From positions 3,035,001 through 3,099,000 of the forward strand of contig NZ_CP067100.1 in the NCBI RefSeq assembly GCF_016616235.1: 64,000 nucleotides of DNA, in the 5' to 3' direction. Positions 28,265 through 35,519 of the stretch are shown here, piece after piece. The notes below the pieces were generated by a model. The model made no database searches, was not told the origin of the DNA, and saw only the letters and a list, made by a program, of their open reading frames with translations. Each line of letters opens with the position of its first letter. Positions within the stretch are counted from its first letter, which is position 1. The position numbers and the translations under genes were made by a program. Origin of the DNA: Bradyrhizobium diazoefficiens. GTDB taxonomy: Bacteria; Pseudomonadota; Alphaproteobacteria; Rhizobiales; Xanthobacteraceae.

Positions 28265-28696
28265 GCCGCGGCGCAGCGCGAAATGCGCGCCGCAGAACGC
28301 CATCACGGCACCAAGACAGAGTGCGGCAAGGGCGGCCAGCATGCCCGAGATGGTGGGGACAGCGCTCGGCACCGAGGCCGCCTGGCCTGCGCCAGCGAGC
28401 AGGAGCACGCCGACCGCGATCAGGAACTGCCGCATGCGGTGCGGGATCTGGCCATCGGCGGCGCTCTGCATCAAGGTCGCCGTGAAATAGCCGCCGGAGA
28501 AGCCGACCGTTGCAATCAGCCACCAGGCGATCGCCGCGCCCGCAGGCATCAATTCATGCGTGTCGGAGCGCCAGAGGCCGCCGAGGTCGAGGCCGTAGCG
28601 CGCGCCCAGCATGTGCACTGCAAGCGCGAGCAGCACGCCGGAGATCACGGCGGCGCCGAGAATCAGGCGGCGCGGAAAAAAGGTCGTCTCAGCCAT
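28262..28696 (-). CDS. Small four-helix membrane protein
   Basis: A 144-residue protein with four hydrophobic segments (about 10-30, 50-70, 88-104 and 112-134). I do not recognise a family. MAETTFFPRR at the N-terminus suggests a short cytoplasmic start. The stop codon lies within the end of a dispersed repeat. It is divergent from the gene starting near 28756 with a 60-bp spacer. Four helices without conserved polar residues leave the function open. Confidence 0.65.
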   Translation of the reverse strand: MAETTFFPRRLILGAAVISGVLLALAVHMLGARYGLDLGGLWRSDTHELMPAGAAIAWWLIATVGFSGGYFTATLMQSAADGQIPHRMRQFLIAVGVLLLAGAGQAASVPSAVPTISGMLAALAALCLGAVMAFCGAHFALRRG

Positions 28697-28755
28697 GTCC
28701 CGCTTGTAGGATGGGCGAGGGCGATCGCGCAAGCGGATCGCAGACGGGATTGATC

Positions 28756-29349
28756 GTGAAGATGCAGGTTTCGGACGCGCAAGGCGCCGCAGGTGCGAGC
28801 TACGCCTACAAGGCGTCGCTGATCGGCTCGGCGCATCGCTTCGAGCTGACGGAGGAGGGCCTGTCCTGGCACATCGCCGGCCGCTCGGGCCTGTGGCGCT
28901 ATGACGAGATCAGCGCTGTCAGATTGTCGTTCCGTCCGGTCTCGATGCAGCAGCACCGCTTTCGCGCCGATGTCCGCCACAGCGGCGGCGGCCGCATCGC
29001 AATCCTGTCGACGAGCTGGCAGACCGCGGCACTGATGGCGCCGCAGGACAGCGGGTTTCGCGATTTCATCGTCGAATTGCACGCACGGATGGCCAGGGTC
29101 GGCAGCCGCGCTGTGCTGATCGCGGGCCTCGGCCGCAAGACCTATGCGGCAGTGCTGGCATTCCTCGCGGTGCTGACAGTGGCGATGATGGGCCTCCTGA
29201 TCCGCGCGCTCCTGATCGGCGAGTTCGCCGGTGCGCTGTTCATCATCGGCTTCGCCGCTTTGTTCGCCTGGCAGGTTGGTGGCTTCGTGCGGCGCAACCA
29301 GCCGCAGAACTACAGCTTTGATCGTGTGCCGAAGGCCCTGCTGCCCTAG
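28756..29349 (+). CDS. Conserved-looking protein with C-terminal membrane hairpin, unknown function
   Basis: A 197-residue protein. The first ~120 residues look like a soluble beta-rich domain (FELTEEGLSWHIAGRSGLWRY, similar in style to bacterial PH-like domains), and two membrane helices occupy about 131-152 and 156-175. The C-terminus is short and basic. The start is uncertain: GTG at 28756, ATG at 28762 or TTG at 28750 all fit. It converges on the MocR gene with an 8-bp gap. No function can be assigned. Confidence 0.6.
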   Translation: MKMQVSDAQGAAGASYAYKASLIGSAHRFELTEEGLSWHIAGRSGLWRYDEISAVRLSFRPVSMQQHRFRADVRHSGGGRIAILSTSWQTAALMAPQDSGFRDFIVELHARMARVGSRAVLIAGLGRKTYAAVLAFLAVLTVAMMGLLIRALLIGEFAGALFIIGFAALFAWQVGGFVRRNQPQNYSFDRVPKALLP

Positions 29350-29357
29350 ACGAGCCG

Positions 29358-30701
29358 CTACTCCGTCGAGTCGAAATCCTCTTCCTTCGTGCCGAGCAGC
29401 GAGACGATCGTGCGCAGGCCGGAATCGAGCTGCTCGAACGAGGGCGGGGCAAGTGCGAGGCGCACCGCATTCGGGGCATGGCCGTGCGCGATCGCAAAGG
29501 TCGAGGACGGCGTCAGCGCGATGCCGCGCCTTGCTGCGGCGGCAACGAAGGTCTGCGAGCGCCAGTGCGGCGGCAGCGTCAGCCACAAATGATAGGAGCG
29601 CGGATCGGCGGCGTGCTGGTAGCCGGCCAGCAACCGTGCCGCAGTGTGCTGGCGGCGCGCGGCGTCGATGCGCTTCAAACGTGTCAGCTCGGCGACGGTG
29701 CCATCGGCCATCAGCCGTTGTCCGGCCGCCAGCGCATGGCCGGAGGCGATCCAGCCGCCGGTGCGCACCGCGCTCATCACGCTCTCGCGCAAGCGAGGCG
29801 GCGTGACGAGGATGCCGAGCGCAAGCCCCGGCGCGACCTTCTTGGACAGGCTGTCGAGCACGATGCAGCGGTCAGGCCCGAGCGCCGCCAGCGGCGTGTC
29901 GTCGGCGAGGAAACCGTAGACGGTATCCTCGATGATGGTGAGGTCGAGCTTCTCGGCGACGCGCATGATGTCGGCGCGCCGCGTCGCGTTCATGGTGACA
30001 CCGAGCGGGTTCTGGATGATGGGCTGCAGATACAGCGCCGACAGATGCGCCTCGCGATGCGCCTTCTGGATCGCCTCGGGCCGCGCGCCGTGCTCGTCCA
30101 CCGGAATCGGGACCAGCGTCACACCTAGCCGCGCGGCGATGCTCTTGACGTAAGGATAGGTCAGTGCCTCGACGCCGCAGCGGCCGCCGGTGGGGACGAG
30201 CGCCGCGATCGCGGCTGCGAGCGATTGCTTGCCGTTGGCGGTGAAGACGATCTGCTCGGCTTGCGGTGCAAAATCCTTGCGCGCGAGATAGGCGGCGGCG
30301 GCAATGCGCGCGCTCTTGGTGCCGGTGCTGGTCGAGACCCGCAGCGCGGATTCGAGCGCATCGACGCGCTCCAGTCCCGCGAGACTCTTGGCGATCATCG
30401 CCCATTGCTGCGGCAACAGGGGGTAATTGACCTCGAAATCGATCCGGGCATCGCGCGGCTCGCTGATGGTCTCGACCTCGCGCCTGACGTCGCCGGAGAT
30501 GAAAGTGCCGCGGCCGACCTCGCCGACGACGAGGCCGCGGCGGAGCAATTCCGTATAGACCCGGCTCGCGGTCGAGACCGCGATGCCACGGTCATAGGCA
30601 AAATTGCGCTGCGGCGGCAGCCGGTCGCCGGGCCTTAACGTGCCGTTAGTGATATCGGCCGCAATGGCATCGGCAAGCTTCACGTACTCAAACTTGGACA
30701 T
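29358..30701 (-). CDS. MocR-family regulator (GntR helix-turn-helix plus aminotransferase domain)
   Basis: A 447-residue protein. An N-terminal GntR-type winged helix (RPGDRLPPQRNFAYDRGIAVS, about 20-70) is joined to a fold-type I aminotransferase-like domain. The PLP lysine is likely in DSLSKKVAPGLALG (about 270). MocR proteins sense PLP or amino acids and regulate vitamin B6 or amino-acid genes. It is divergent from the DUF1127 gene with a 185-bp spacer that carries a 10-bp-phased direct repeat, a typical MocR-site arrangement. Confidence 0.9.
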   Translation of the reverse strand: MSKFEYVKLADAIAADITNGTLRPGDRLPPQRNFAYDRGIAVSTASRVYTELLRRGLVVGEVGRGTFISGDVRREVETISEPRDARIDFEVNYPLLPQQWAMIAKSLAGLERVDALESALRVSTSTGTKSARIAAAAYLARKDFAPQAEQIVFTANGKQSLAAAIAALVPTGGRCGVEALTYPYVKSIAARLGVTLVPIPVDEHGARPEAIQKAHREAHLSALYLQPIIQNPLGVTMNATRRADIMRVAEKLDLTIIEDTVYGFLADDTPLAALGPDRCIVLDSLSKKVAPGLALGILVTPPRLRESVMSAVRTGGWIASGHALAAGQRLMADGTVAELTRLKRIDAARRQHTAARLLAGYQHAADPRSYHLWLTLPPHWRSQTFVAAAARRGIALTPSSTFAIAHGHAPNAVRLALAPPSFEQLDSGLRTIVSLLGTKEEDFDSTE

Positions 30702-30754
30702 TATTGCACCGAGAGCAATCTTTTACTTGCTCCGAGAAGTGTACTGGAGCATTT

Positions 30755-30771
30755 AAGTTCCATCAAGTTCC
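30755..30771. promoter_or_regulatory. Phased direct repeat AAGTTCC-N3-AAGTTCC
   Basis: Two AAGTTCC copies (30755-30761 and 30765-30771) are spaced 10 bp apart, one helical turn, 54 bp upstream of the MocR start and 116 bp upstream of the DUF1127 start. MocR regulators commonly bind such direct repeats. The assignment is by position only. Confidence 0.35.
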
Positions 30772-30886
30772 GCGATGAGCCGAGGACAGCGAGAGCAATC
30801 CGACGGCAAACGAGGTGCAGGCGCTGACAGCGTCCGCGCCAACGGCACCTGCTTCGCCGCGCGGGACAACGGGCCGGAGAAGAAAC

Positions 30887-31123
30887 ATGACCAGCATCTC
30901 GCAAACTGCCGGGCGGAGTTTACGCCCATCCTCATCGGGCGGATTTTTCCGCGCGCTTGCTAACGGCGCGTATGCGCTGTTCGACCGCCTGGAGCGCCGC
31001 TCCGCCGTCAAGACGCTCAGTGAGCTCGACGACCGCGCCCTGCGCGACATCGGGATCACGCGCAGCCAGATCGAGGACGCGGTCTACGGTCAGGTCAAGG
31101 CCGAGCTGACGCGGTATTTGTGA
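30887..31123 (+). CDS. DUF1127 small protein
   Basis: A 78-residue protein with the DUF1127 signature near the C-terminus: LSELDDRALRDIGITRSQIEDAV. Proteins with this motif are short, arginine-rich and linked to RNA turnover, phosphate or stress control in alphaproteobacteria. The preceding 45 residues are Ser/Arg-rich and may be disordered. The ATG at 30887 follows GGAGAAG; an upstream in-frame start at 30815 adds 24 residues without support. Confidence 0.8.
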   Translation: MTSISQTAGRSLRPSSSGGFFRALANGAYALFDRLERRSAVKTLSELDDRALRDIGITRSQIEDAVYGQVKAELTRYL

Positions 31124-31436
31124 GAGTTGTCCTCTTGTCTCGGACGCGCAGCAACGCGTGAGCGTTGCTGCGCAGAGCCGGGACCCAGCAGGACACACGG
31201 ACGACTGTAGCATGGGCCCCGGTTCTGCAGCGCACCGTCGAAGAGACGCTGCGCTGCGTCCGGGGGCACGAGACCCCGAGTTTTCGCGCACAGATGTTCT
31301 ACATCGTCATTTGCGAGCGCAGCGAAGCAGATCCTCCGCGGAAAGACTCTGGATTGCTTCGCTGCGCTCGCAATGACGGAGTGTGAGTGACATGGTCGCT
31401 CCGTCCGGGCTACAAGGTTTTGAGCTTGCAGATGGA
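31124..31436. other. Intergenic region with palindromic repeats
   Basis: 313 bp with no credible gene. It is almost wholly repeat-like: a GCAACGcgtgagCGTTGC hairpin near 31150-31170, GC-rich complementary blocks around 31210-31275, and a family A palindrome at 31305-31378. It separates the DUF1127 gene from a convergent membrane-protein gene and may act as a bidirectional terminator. Confidence 0.6.
31305..31378. repeat. Dispersed palindromic repeat, family A copy 1
   Basis: CGTCATTTGCGAGCGCAGCG at the left pairs with CGCTGCGCTCGCAATGACG at the right, leaving a short loop. The same arms recur at 31972-32057. This CGTCATTGCGAGC/GCTCGCAATGACG element is a familiar intergenic repeat in Bradyrhizobium genomes. 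Confidence 0.85.
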
Positions 31437-31898
31437 TCAGGCGAATGCGACCTGGTCCCATGCTCCGCCGAGGACCCGATCCTCTTCGGAATGGTCGGGC
31501 TTGGCGTGCCGTGTTATCGCGGTGCTGCGCTGACGCCTGTGACGGATATCCAGACGCCGCAATTGCGCCGCGGTATTGCCTACGCGGGCAGCGACACGTG
31601 CCGCGGCCTGTTTGACGACGAACAGGATCGTCGTGACGCGGCTCAGCACGCCGAGCAGGATCACCACCGAGAAGATGTCGATATAGGCGAGGAAGTCGCC
31701 GACCAGCATCAGCTCCGGCGGAATCGGGATTCTATGATAGTAGGCCAGCACGATGATCGCGACCGGGATGAGAGCGATCACCTTCCGCACGGTCAGCCTG
31801 TCCAGCAGCGCGGCGAGTTGCACGACCAGCACTTCCCATAACGCATCGCCGATCGCGAGCGGGATCTCGTAGGTCCATCTCCGCCACCATCGCTTCAT
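31437..31898 (-). CDS. Small membrane protein of unknown function
   Basis: A 153-residue protein. MKRWWRRWTYEIP at the N-terminus is a basic amphipathic start. Hydrophobic segments lie at about 17-35, 40-56 and 66-92, followed by a basic Arg-rich tail (about 95-125). The ATG at 31898 has a GGAG ribosome site; an upstream start adds 24 residues. It lies between two copies of repeat family A. I do not recognise the family. Confidence 0.65.
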   Translation of the reverse strand: MKRWWRRWTYEIPLAIGDALWEVLVVQLAALLDRLTVRKVIALIPVAIIVLAYYHRIPIPPELMLVGDFLAYIDIFSVVILLGVLSRVTTILFVVKQAAARVAARVGNTAAQLRRLDIRHRRQRSTAITRHAKPDHSEEDRVLGGAWDQVAFA

Positions 31899-31971
31899 GA
31901 CATTGCTCCGAGTTGAGTGCTGACCATCAGTTTGTAGGCTGGCGGAGCGATAGGCGACAGCTGCTTCCAAT

Positions 31972-32057
31972 CGTCATTGCGAGCGAAGCGAAGCAATCCA
32001 GCCTCGCTCCTAGGTGGAAGTCTGGATTGCTTCATTGCTTCGCTCCTTGCAATGACA
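31972..32057. repeat. Dispersed palindromic repeat, family A copy 2
   Basis: CGTCATTGCGAGCGAAGCG at the left and GCTTCGCTCCTTGCAATGACAG at the right form an imperfect long stem. It is 590 bp from copy 1, so the small membrane-protein gene is bracketed by two copies. Confidence 0.8.
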
Positions 32058-32070
32058 GCGTGGCGCGAGC

Positions 32071-32496
32071 TCAGTGCCTGACCACCAGCACCGAGCACTT
32101 GGCGTAGCGCACGACGTGCCCGGCATTGGAGCCGAGGAAGTAGGTGCGCATTGCCGGCCGGTGCGAGGTCATCACGATCAAATCGGCCTTCATGTGTACG
32201 GCTTCCTCGAGGATCTCGTGATAGATGCCGCCCTGGCGCACCACGCTGGAGATGCGGGACGGCTCGATGCCGGATTCGCGCGCGACGATGGCGAGGGCTT
32301 CTTCCGAGGTCTGGCGTTGCTGCTCGTCGAAATCGGCCGGCACGTATTCAGCCAGCATCACCGGTGTCATCGGCAGCACATTGAGCAGGCGCACCGAGCC
32401 GCTCCAGGTCTGCGACAGCGTTGCCGCGGTTGCGATCGCCGGCTTGGCGAGATCGGTGTCGGCGAGGTCGATGGGCACGAGGATGGACTTGAACAT
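32071..32496 (-). CDS. Universal stress protein (UspA family)
   Basis: A 141-residue single Usp domain. It opens FKSILVPIDLADTDLAK with the conserved Asp in beta-1. The ATP-binding-type loop appears as MTSHRPAMRTYFLGSNAGHVV near the C-terminus, close to G-x2-G-x9-G(S/T), so nucleotide binding is possible but not certain. Such proteins help survival under stress. It stands close to sixA (65 bp) on the same strand and may be co-transcribed. Confidence 0.88.
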   Translation of the reverse strand: MFKSILVPIDLADTDLAKPAIATAATLSQTWSGSVRLLNVLPMTPVMLAEYVPADFDEQQRQTSEEALAIVARESGIEPSRISSVVRQGGIYHEILEEAVHMKADLIVMTSHRPAMRTYFLGSNAGHVVRYAKCSVLVVRH

Positions 32497-32561
32497 CTGC
32501 GCCTCCAGTCTTCCAGTTAGCGTGTCGTGCAGTTAGCTCGTCTTGCCGGCACGCCGCGCGA

Positions 32562-33098
32562 TCAACCCGATCGAAGCAGCTTGGGGCTGACGAGCAGCAC
32601 CAGTTTGCCGCGGCGGTAGGCCACGTCGCGCCAATCCTTGACATCAAAGTCGAAGATCGCAAGCCCCGCGGTGGGCAGGTTGTCGGCGAGCGCCTTGGCG
32701 CCGGCGGGATCGCCGCCGCCCATCAGCATCAGGGCGACCTCATGCATGCCGGGATTATGGCCGACCAGCAGCAAACGCTTGGGGTCGGCGGGGGCGGTTG
32801 CAGTGCGAATGGAGTCCAGGATCTGCGCGGGATCGGCGCCGTAGAGTTCCGGCAGCACCTCGACCTCGGGCGCCGCGACGCGGTCCTTCATCGTCTCCCA
32901 GGCAATGTCCCAGGTCTGCCTGGCCCGGACGGCGTGCGACACCAGCACGGCGTCGGGGAAGGGGGGATGCGCGGCGATCCAGTTGCCCATCTGCGCAGCA
33001 TCCCTGTGGCCGCGGTCGTCGAGCCGCCGGTCCTGGTCACGGCCGCTCGGCGCGTCGGTTTCCGTCTTGGCGTGACGCAGCAGCATCAAACGGCGCAT
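32562..33098 (-). CDS. SixA-type phosphohistidine phosphatase
   Basis: A 178-residue histidine phosphatase. The RHG-type motif LMLLRHAKTET with the catalytic histidine is near residue 9, HAVRARQTW supplies a phosphate-pocket arginine, and LLVGHNPGMHEVAL contains the second histidine (about 108). SixA proteins remove phosphate from histidines of phosphotransfer proteins. The start at 33098 (MRRLMLL) places the RHG motif at the N-terminus; the longer start adds 7 residues. An orphan Hpt is encoded 27 kb away, but no link can be shown. Confidence 0.82.
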   Translation of the reverse strand: MRRLMLLRHAKTETDAPSGRDQDRRLDDRGHRDAAQMGNWIAAHPPFPDAVLVSHAVRARQTWDIAWETMKDRVAAPEVEVLPELYGADPAQILDSIRTATAPADPKRLLLVGHNPGMHEVALMLMGGGDPAGAKALADNLPTAGLAIFDFDVKDWRDVAYRRGKLVLLVSPKLLRSG

Positions 33099-33180
33099 GG
33101 CATTCTCGAATCGTTCCACGTCCAGAATAATCTACAGGCGCCCGTTGAGGACAAGGTGACAAGCGCCCGGCTGGCATTGT

Positions 33181-33262
33181 TTGAGCAGGATCTCCGCGCA
33201 AAACCGAATCCGGGTTTGTCGCGATAGAAAACCGCTGCACACTTTTCCGGATCATGCTCTAA
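33181..33262. repeat. Dispersed palindromic repeat, family B copy 2
   Basis: Begins TTGAGCAGGATC, contains GTTTGTCGCGATAGAAAACCG, and ends GGATCATGCTCTAA. The outer arms are complementary to each other and match copy 1 at 28193-28264. It ends 9 bp before the oxidoreductase ATG, so it may affect that gene's leader. Confidence 0.75.
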
Positions 33263-33271
33263 GAAAACGAC

Positions 33272-34741
33272 ATGAGCGAGACTTTCACAAGCGTGTCCCA
33301 GCAGGAAGCCGGCTTTCGCGACCGCACGCGGCTGTCATTCGATCTTGACGCCGACATCTGCGTGATCGGGGCGGGACTGGCCGGACTCTCGATCGCGCTG
33401 GAGGCGGCGCGGCTCGGGGCCAGCGTCGCGGTGCTCGAGGGCCGCCATATCGGCTGGAACGCCTCCGGAAACCAGCTCGGCACCGTGATGCCTGGCTTTG
33501 CGCTGCCGCTCACCGATCTGATCGAGCGCGTCGGCTTCGAGGACGCGCGCGAATTGTGGACGCTGTCGAAGGAAGGCGCCGAGTTCGTCCGCGCCAATGC
33601 CAGCGAAGAGAACATGCCGGGCATCGGCCGCAGCGATGGCGTGCTGGAAGTCTCCAATGTCGATGCCGGCGACCGGCTGATCAGCCGGCTGCAGATGCTG
33701 AACGAGGATTTCGACACCGAGGTCGAGGGCTGGCAGGTTGATCGCGTCCGCGCGGTGCTCAAGACCGATCATTACTTCCACGGCGTCTATTATCCGAAGG
33801 CATTCCAGGTCGACGGCCGCGAATACGTGCACGGCCTGGCGGCGCTGGCGCGGCGGGCAGGCGCCCGCATCTTCGAGGATACGCCGGTGGTCAGCATCGA
33901 TCATTCCGGCATCCGCAAGCGCATCGTCACGCCCTCGGCGCGGCTGCGCGCCACCCACATCGTGCTCGCCGGCAACATCCATCTCGGTGCGCCCTTGCGG
34001 CGCCTCTCCGAGACGTTGTTGCCGGTCTGGCGCTATGCCGGCATCACCGCGCCGCTCGGCGAGCGCGTGCACGAGATCATCGCCTTCAAGGGATCGGTGA
34101 TGGATTCCGACGGCGTCGATCATTTCCGCATCATCGACGGCGACCGCCTGATGTGGGAGAGCCCGGAGACCACCTGGGCCGCGCGTCCGCAGCGTTTTGC
34201 GGGCAGCGTCAGGCGGCGGATCCGGTCGATCTTCCCCGAGCTCGGCAACGTCGAGATCACCGACATGTTCGGCGGCGCCACCGGCCAGACCGTGCACGGC
34301 ATGCCGCAGATCGGCCAGCTCCGCAAGGGCCTATGGGTCGCGAGCGGGTTCGGCCGCCAGGGCATGAACATTTCGGCCATGGCCGGACACCTGATCGCGC
34401 GCAGCATCCTATGGGGTGACGAGCGCTGGAAGCTGTTCTTGCCGTTCGAGCTGGTCTGGGCGGGCGGCGCCGCGGGGCGCGTTGCGGGCCGATTGGTCGG
34501 AATGTGGGGCAGGGCGAGTTCGGCCGCTGCAGGCTCGCTGGCGCGCTACCGCGAACGGGCAAGGATCAAGGACCGGGGACGCGAGGCGCGGCTGGCTGAA
34601 GCCAATCGGGCCGCCGGCACGGGTCCGCGCCGTCTGCCGCCCGGTGTCCGGCCGCAGGTGGTGTCGCCGCCCAAACCGGCGGCCCAAGGACCAGAACAAG
34701 CCGTGGAACCGGCTTCGCAGGATACCGGCGTCCCGCAATAA
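33272..34741 (+). CDS. FAD-dependent amine/amino-acid oxidoreductase (DadA/PuuB-like)
   Basis: A 489-residue DAO-family flavoprotein. The dinucleotide fold ICVIGAGLAGLSIALEAARLGASVAVLE (split here only to cite the GxGxxG at about residue 33) is followed by GWNASGNQLGTVMPGF, typical of gamma-glutamylputrescine oxidase-like enzymes, and a C-terminal GLWVASGFGRQGMNIS FAD-binding segment (about 352-368). The last ~90 residues are basic, Pro-rich and unlike the family, probably a disordered tail. The substrate is unknown; amines or N-methyl amino acids are likely. Confidence 0.82.
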   Translation: MSETFTSVSQQEAGFRDRTRLSFDLDADICVIGAGLAGLSIALEAARLGASVAVLEGRHIGWNASGNQLGTVMPGFALPLTDLIERVGFEDARELWTLSKEGAEFVRANASEENMPGIGRSDGVLEVSNVDAGDRLISRLQMLNEDFDTEVEGWQVDRVRAVLKTDHYFHGVYYPKAFQVDGREYVHGLAALARRAGARIFEDTPVVSIDHSGIRKRIVTPSARLRATHIVLAGNIHLGAPLRRLSETLLPVWRYAGITAPLGERVHEIIAFKGSVMDSDGVDHFRIIDGDRLMWESPETTWAARPQRFAGSVRRRIRSIFPELGNVEITDMFGGATGQTVHGMPQIGQLRKGLWVASGFGRQGMNISAMAGHLIARSILWGDERWKLFLPFELVWAGGAAGRVAGRLVGMWGRASSAAAGSLARYRERARIKDRGREARLAEANRAAGTGPRRLPPGVRPQVVSPPKPAAQGPEQAVEPASQDTGVPQ

Positions 34742-34828
34742 GCCCGGCGAAAAATTCCGCCCGGAAGTGTAACATGGGCCGTTAGAGCCCGTATCTCAGG
34801 GCGTGGATGCTCCCGCACGGAGAATGAG

Positions 34829-35341
34829 ATGTTTGACCGCCGCATTCTGCTAACGACTGTCGCCGGCCTGTTCGGCCTTTCGGCCTTCCGCTGGCTGCGA
34901 GGGACGCCTGCCGAGGCTGGCGAGAAGGCCACGGAAAAGTTCGACATCGAGAAGACGGAGGCCGAGTGGCGTGCCCAGCTGACGCCGCAACAATATGAGA
35001 TCCTGCGCAATCACGGCACCGAGCGGCCCGGCTCCAGTCCGCTGCTGAAGGAGCACCGCAAGGGCACCTTCGCCTGCGCCGGCTGCGACCTGCCGCTGTT
35101 TGCGTCGGAGACCAAGTTCGAGAGCGGCACCGGCTGGCCGAGCTTCTACCAGCCGATCGAGGGCAATGTCGGCAAGACCGAGGACCGCACCTACGGCATG
35201 GTGCGCACCGAGGTGCATTGCCGCCGCTGCGGCGGCCATCTCGGCCATGTCTTCGACGATGGTCCGAAACCGACCGGTCTGCGCTACTGCATCGACGGTT
35301 TCGGGCTGGTCTTCCACCCGGCCGCGGCGTCGGCGACGTAA
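34829..35341 (+). CDS. msrB: Peptide-methionine (R)-S-oxide reductase, exported form
   Basis: A 170-residue MsrB with an N-terminal RR-containing hydrophobic segment ([17 protein letters not shown]), suggesting export or membrane attachment, possibly by Tat. Zinc ligands are C83, C86, C131 and C134; the catalytic cysteine is C154 in [14 protein letters not shown] and HLGHVF are the family signatures. It repairs oxidised methionine in proteins. The ATG at 34829 follows a GGAG site. Confidence 0.93.
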   Translation: MFDRRILLTTVAGLFGLSAFRWLRGTPAEAGEKATEKFDIEKTEAEWRAQLTPQQYEILRNHGTERPGSSPLLKEHRKGTFACAGCDLPLFASETKFESGTGWPSFYQPIEGNVGKTEDRTYGMVRTEVHCRRCGGHLGHVFDDGPKPTGLRYCIDGFGLVFHPAAASAT

Positions 35342-35377
35342 GGAAAGTCCCGGCAATTGTTGCCGGCCCGGCAATTG

Positions 35378-35409
35378 TGCCCCGGTCGTTCGGCCGGGGC
35401 ATCTCTATT
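35378..35409 (+). terminator. Terminator after msrB
   Basis: TGCCCCGG (35378-35385) and CCGGGGCA (35394-35401) form a perfect 8-bp stem, followed by TCTCTATTT. It lies 37 bp after the msrB stop and 40 bp before the flgE promoter, so it insulates the flagellar operon. Confidence 0.65.
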
Positions 35410-35440
35410 TAAGTTATTGATTTCCTGAAGATACCCGCAT

Positions 35441-35455
35441 TGGCATAGCCCTTGC
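35441..35455 (+). promoter_or_regulatory. Sigma54-type promoter of flgE
   Basis: TGGCATAGCCCTTGC has the invariant GG-N10-GC and a full TTGC, very close to the consensus TGGCACG-N4-TTGC. Predicted start is near 35467, a leader of about 53 bases to the flgE ATG. In Caulobacter, hook genes use sigma54 with the activator FlbD, which fits this position. Confidence 0.75.
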
Positions 35456-35519
35456 GACTGTCTCTTCCGACTGCGGCCATGGTCGACCGGCTGCCGGGAT
35501 CGGATTTGGAGACAAGGTT

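Noticed and set aside
31305..32057. CRISPR array
   Set aside because: The repeats here are two palindromes 590 bp apart, not short repeats with regular spacers. No CRISPR array or cas gene was seen in the window.
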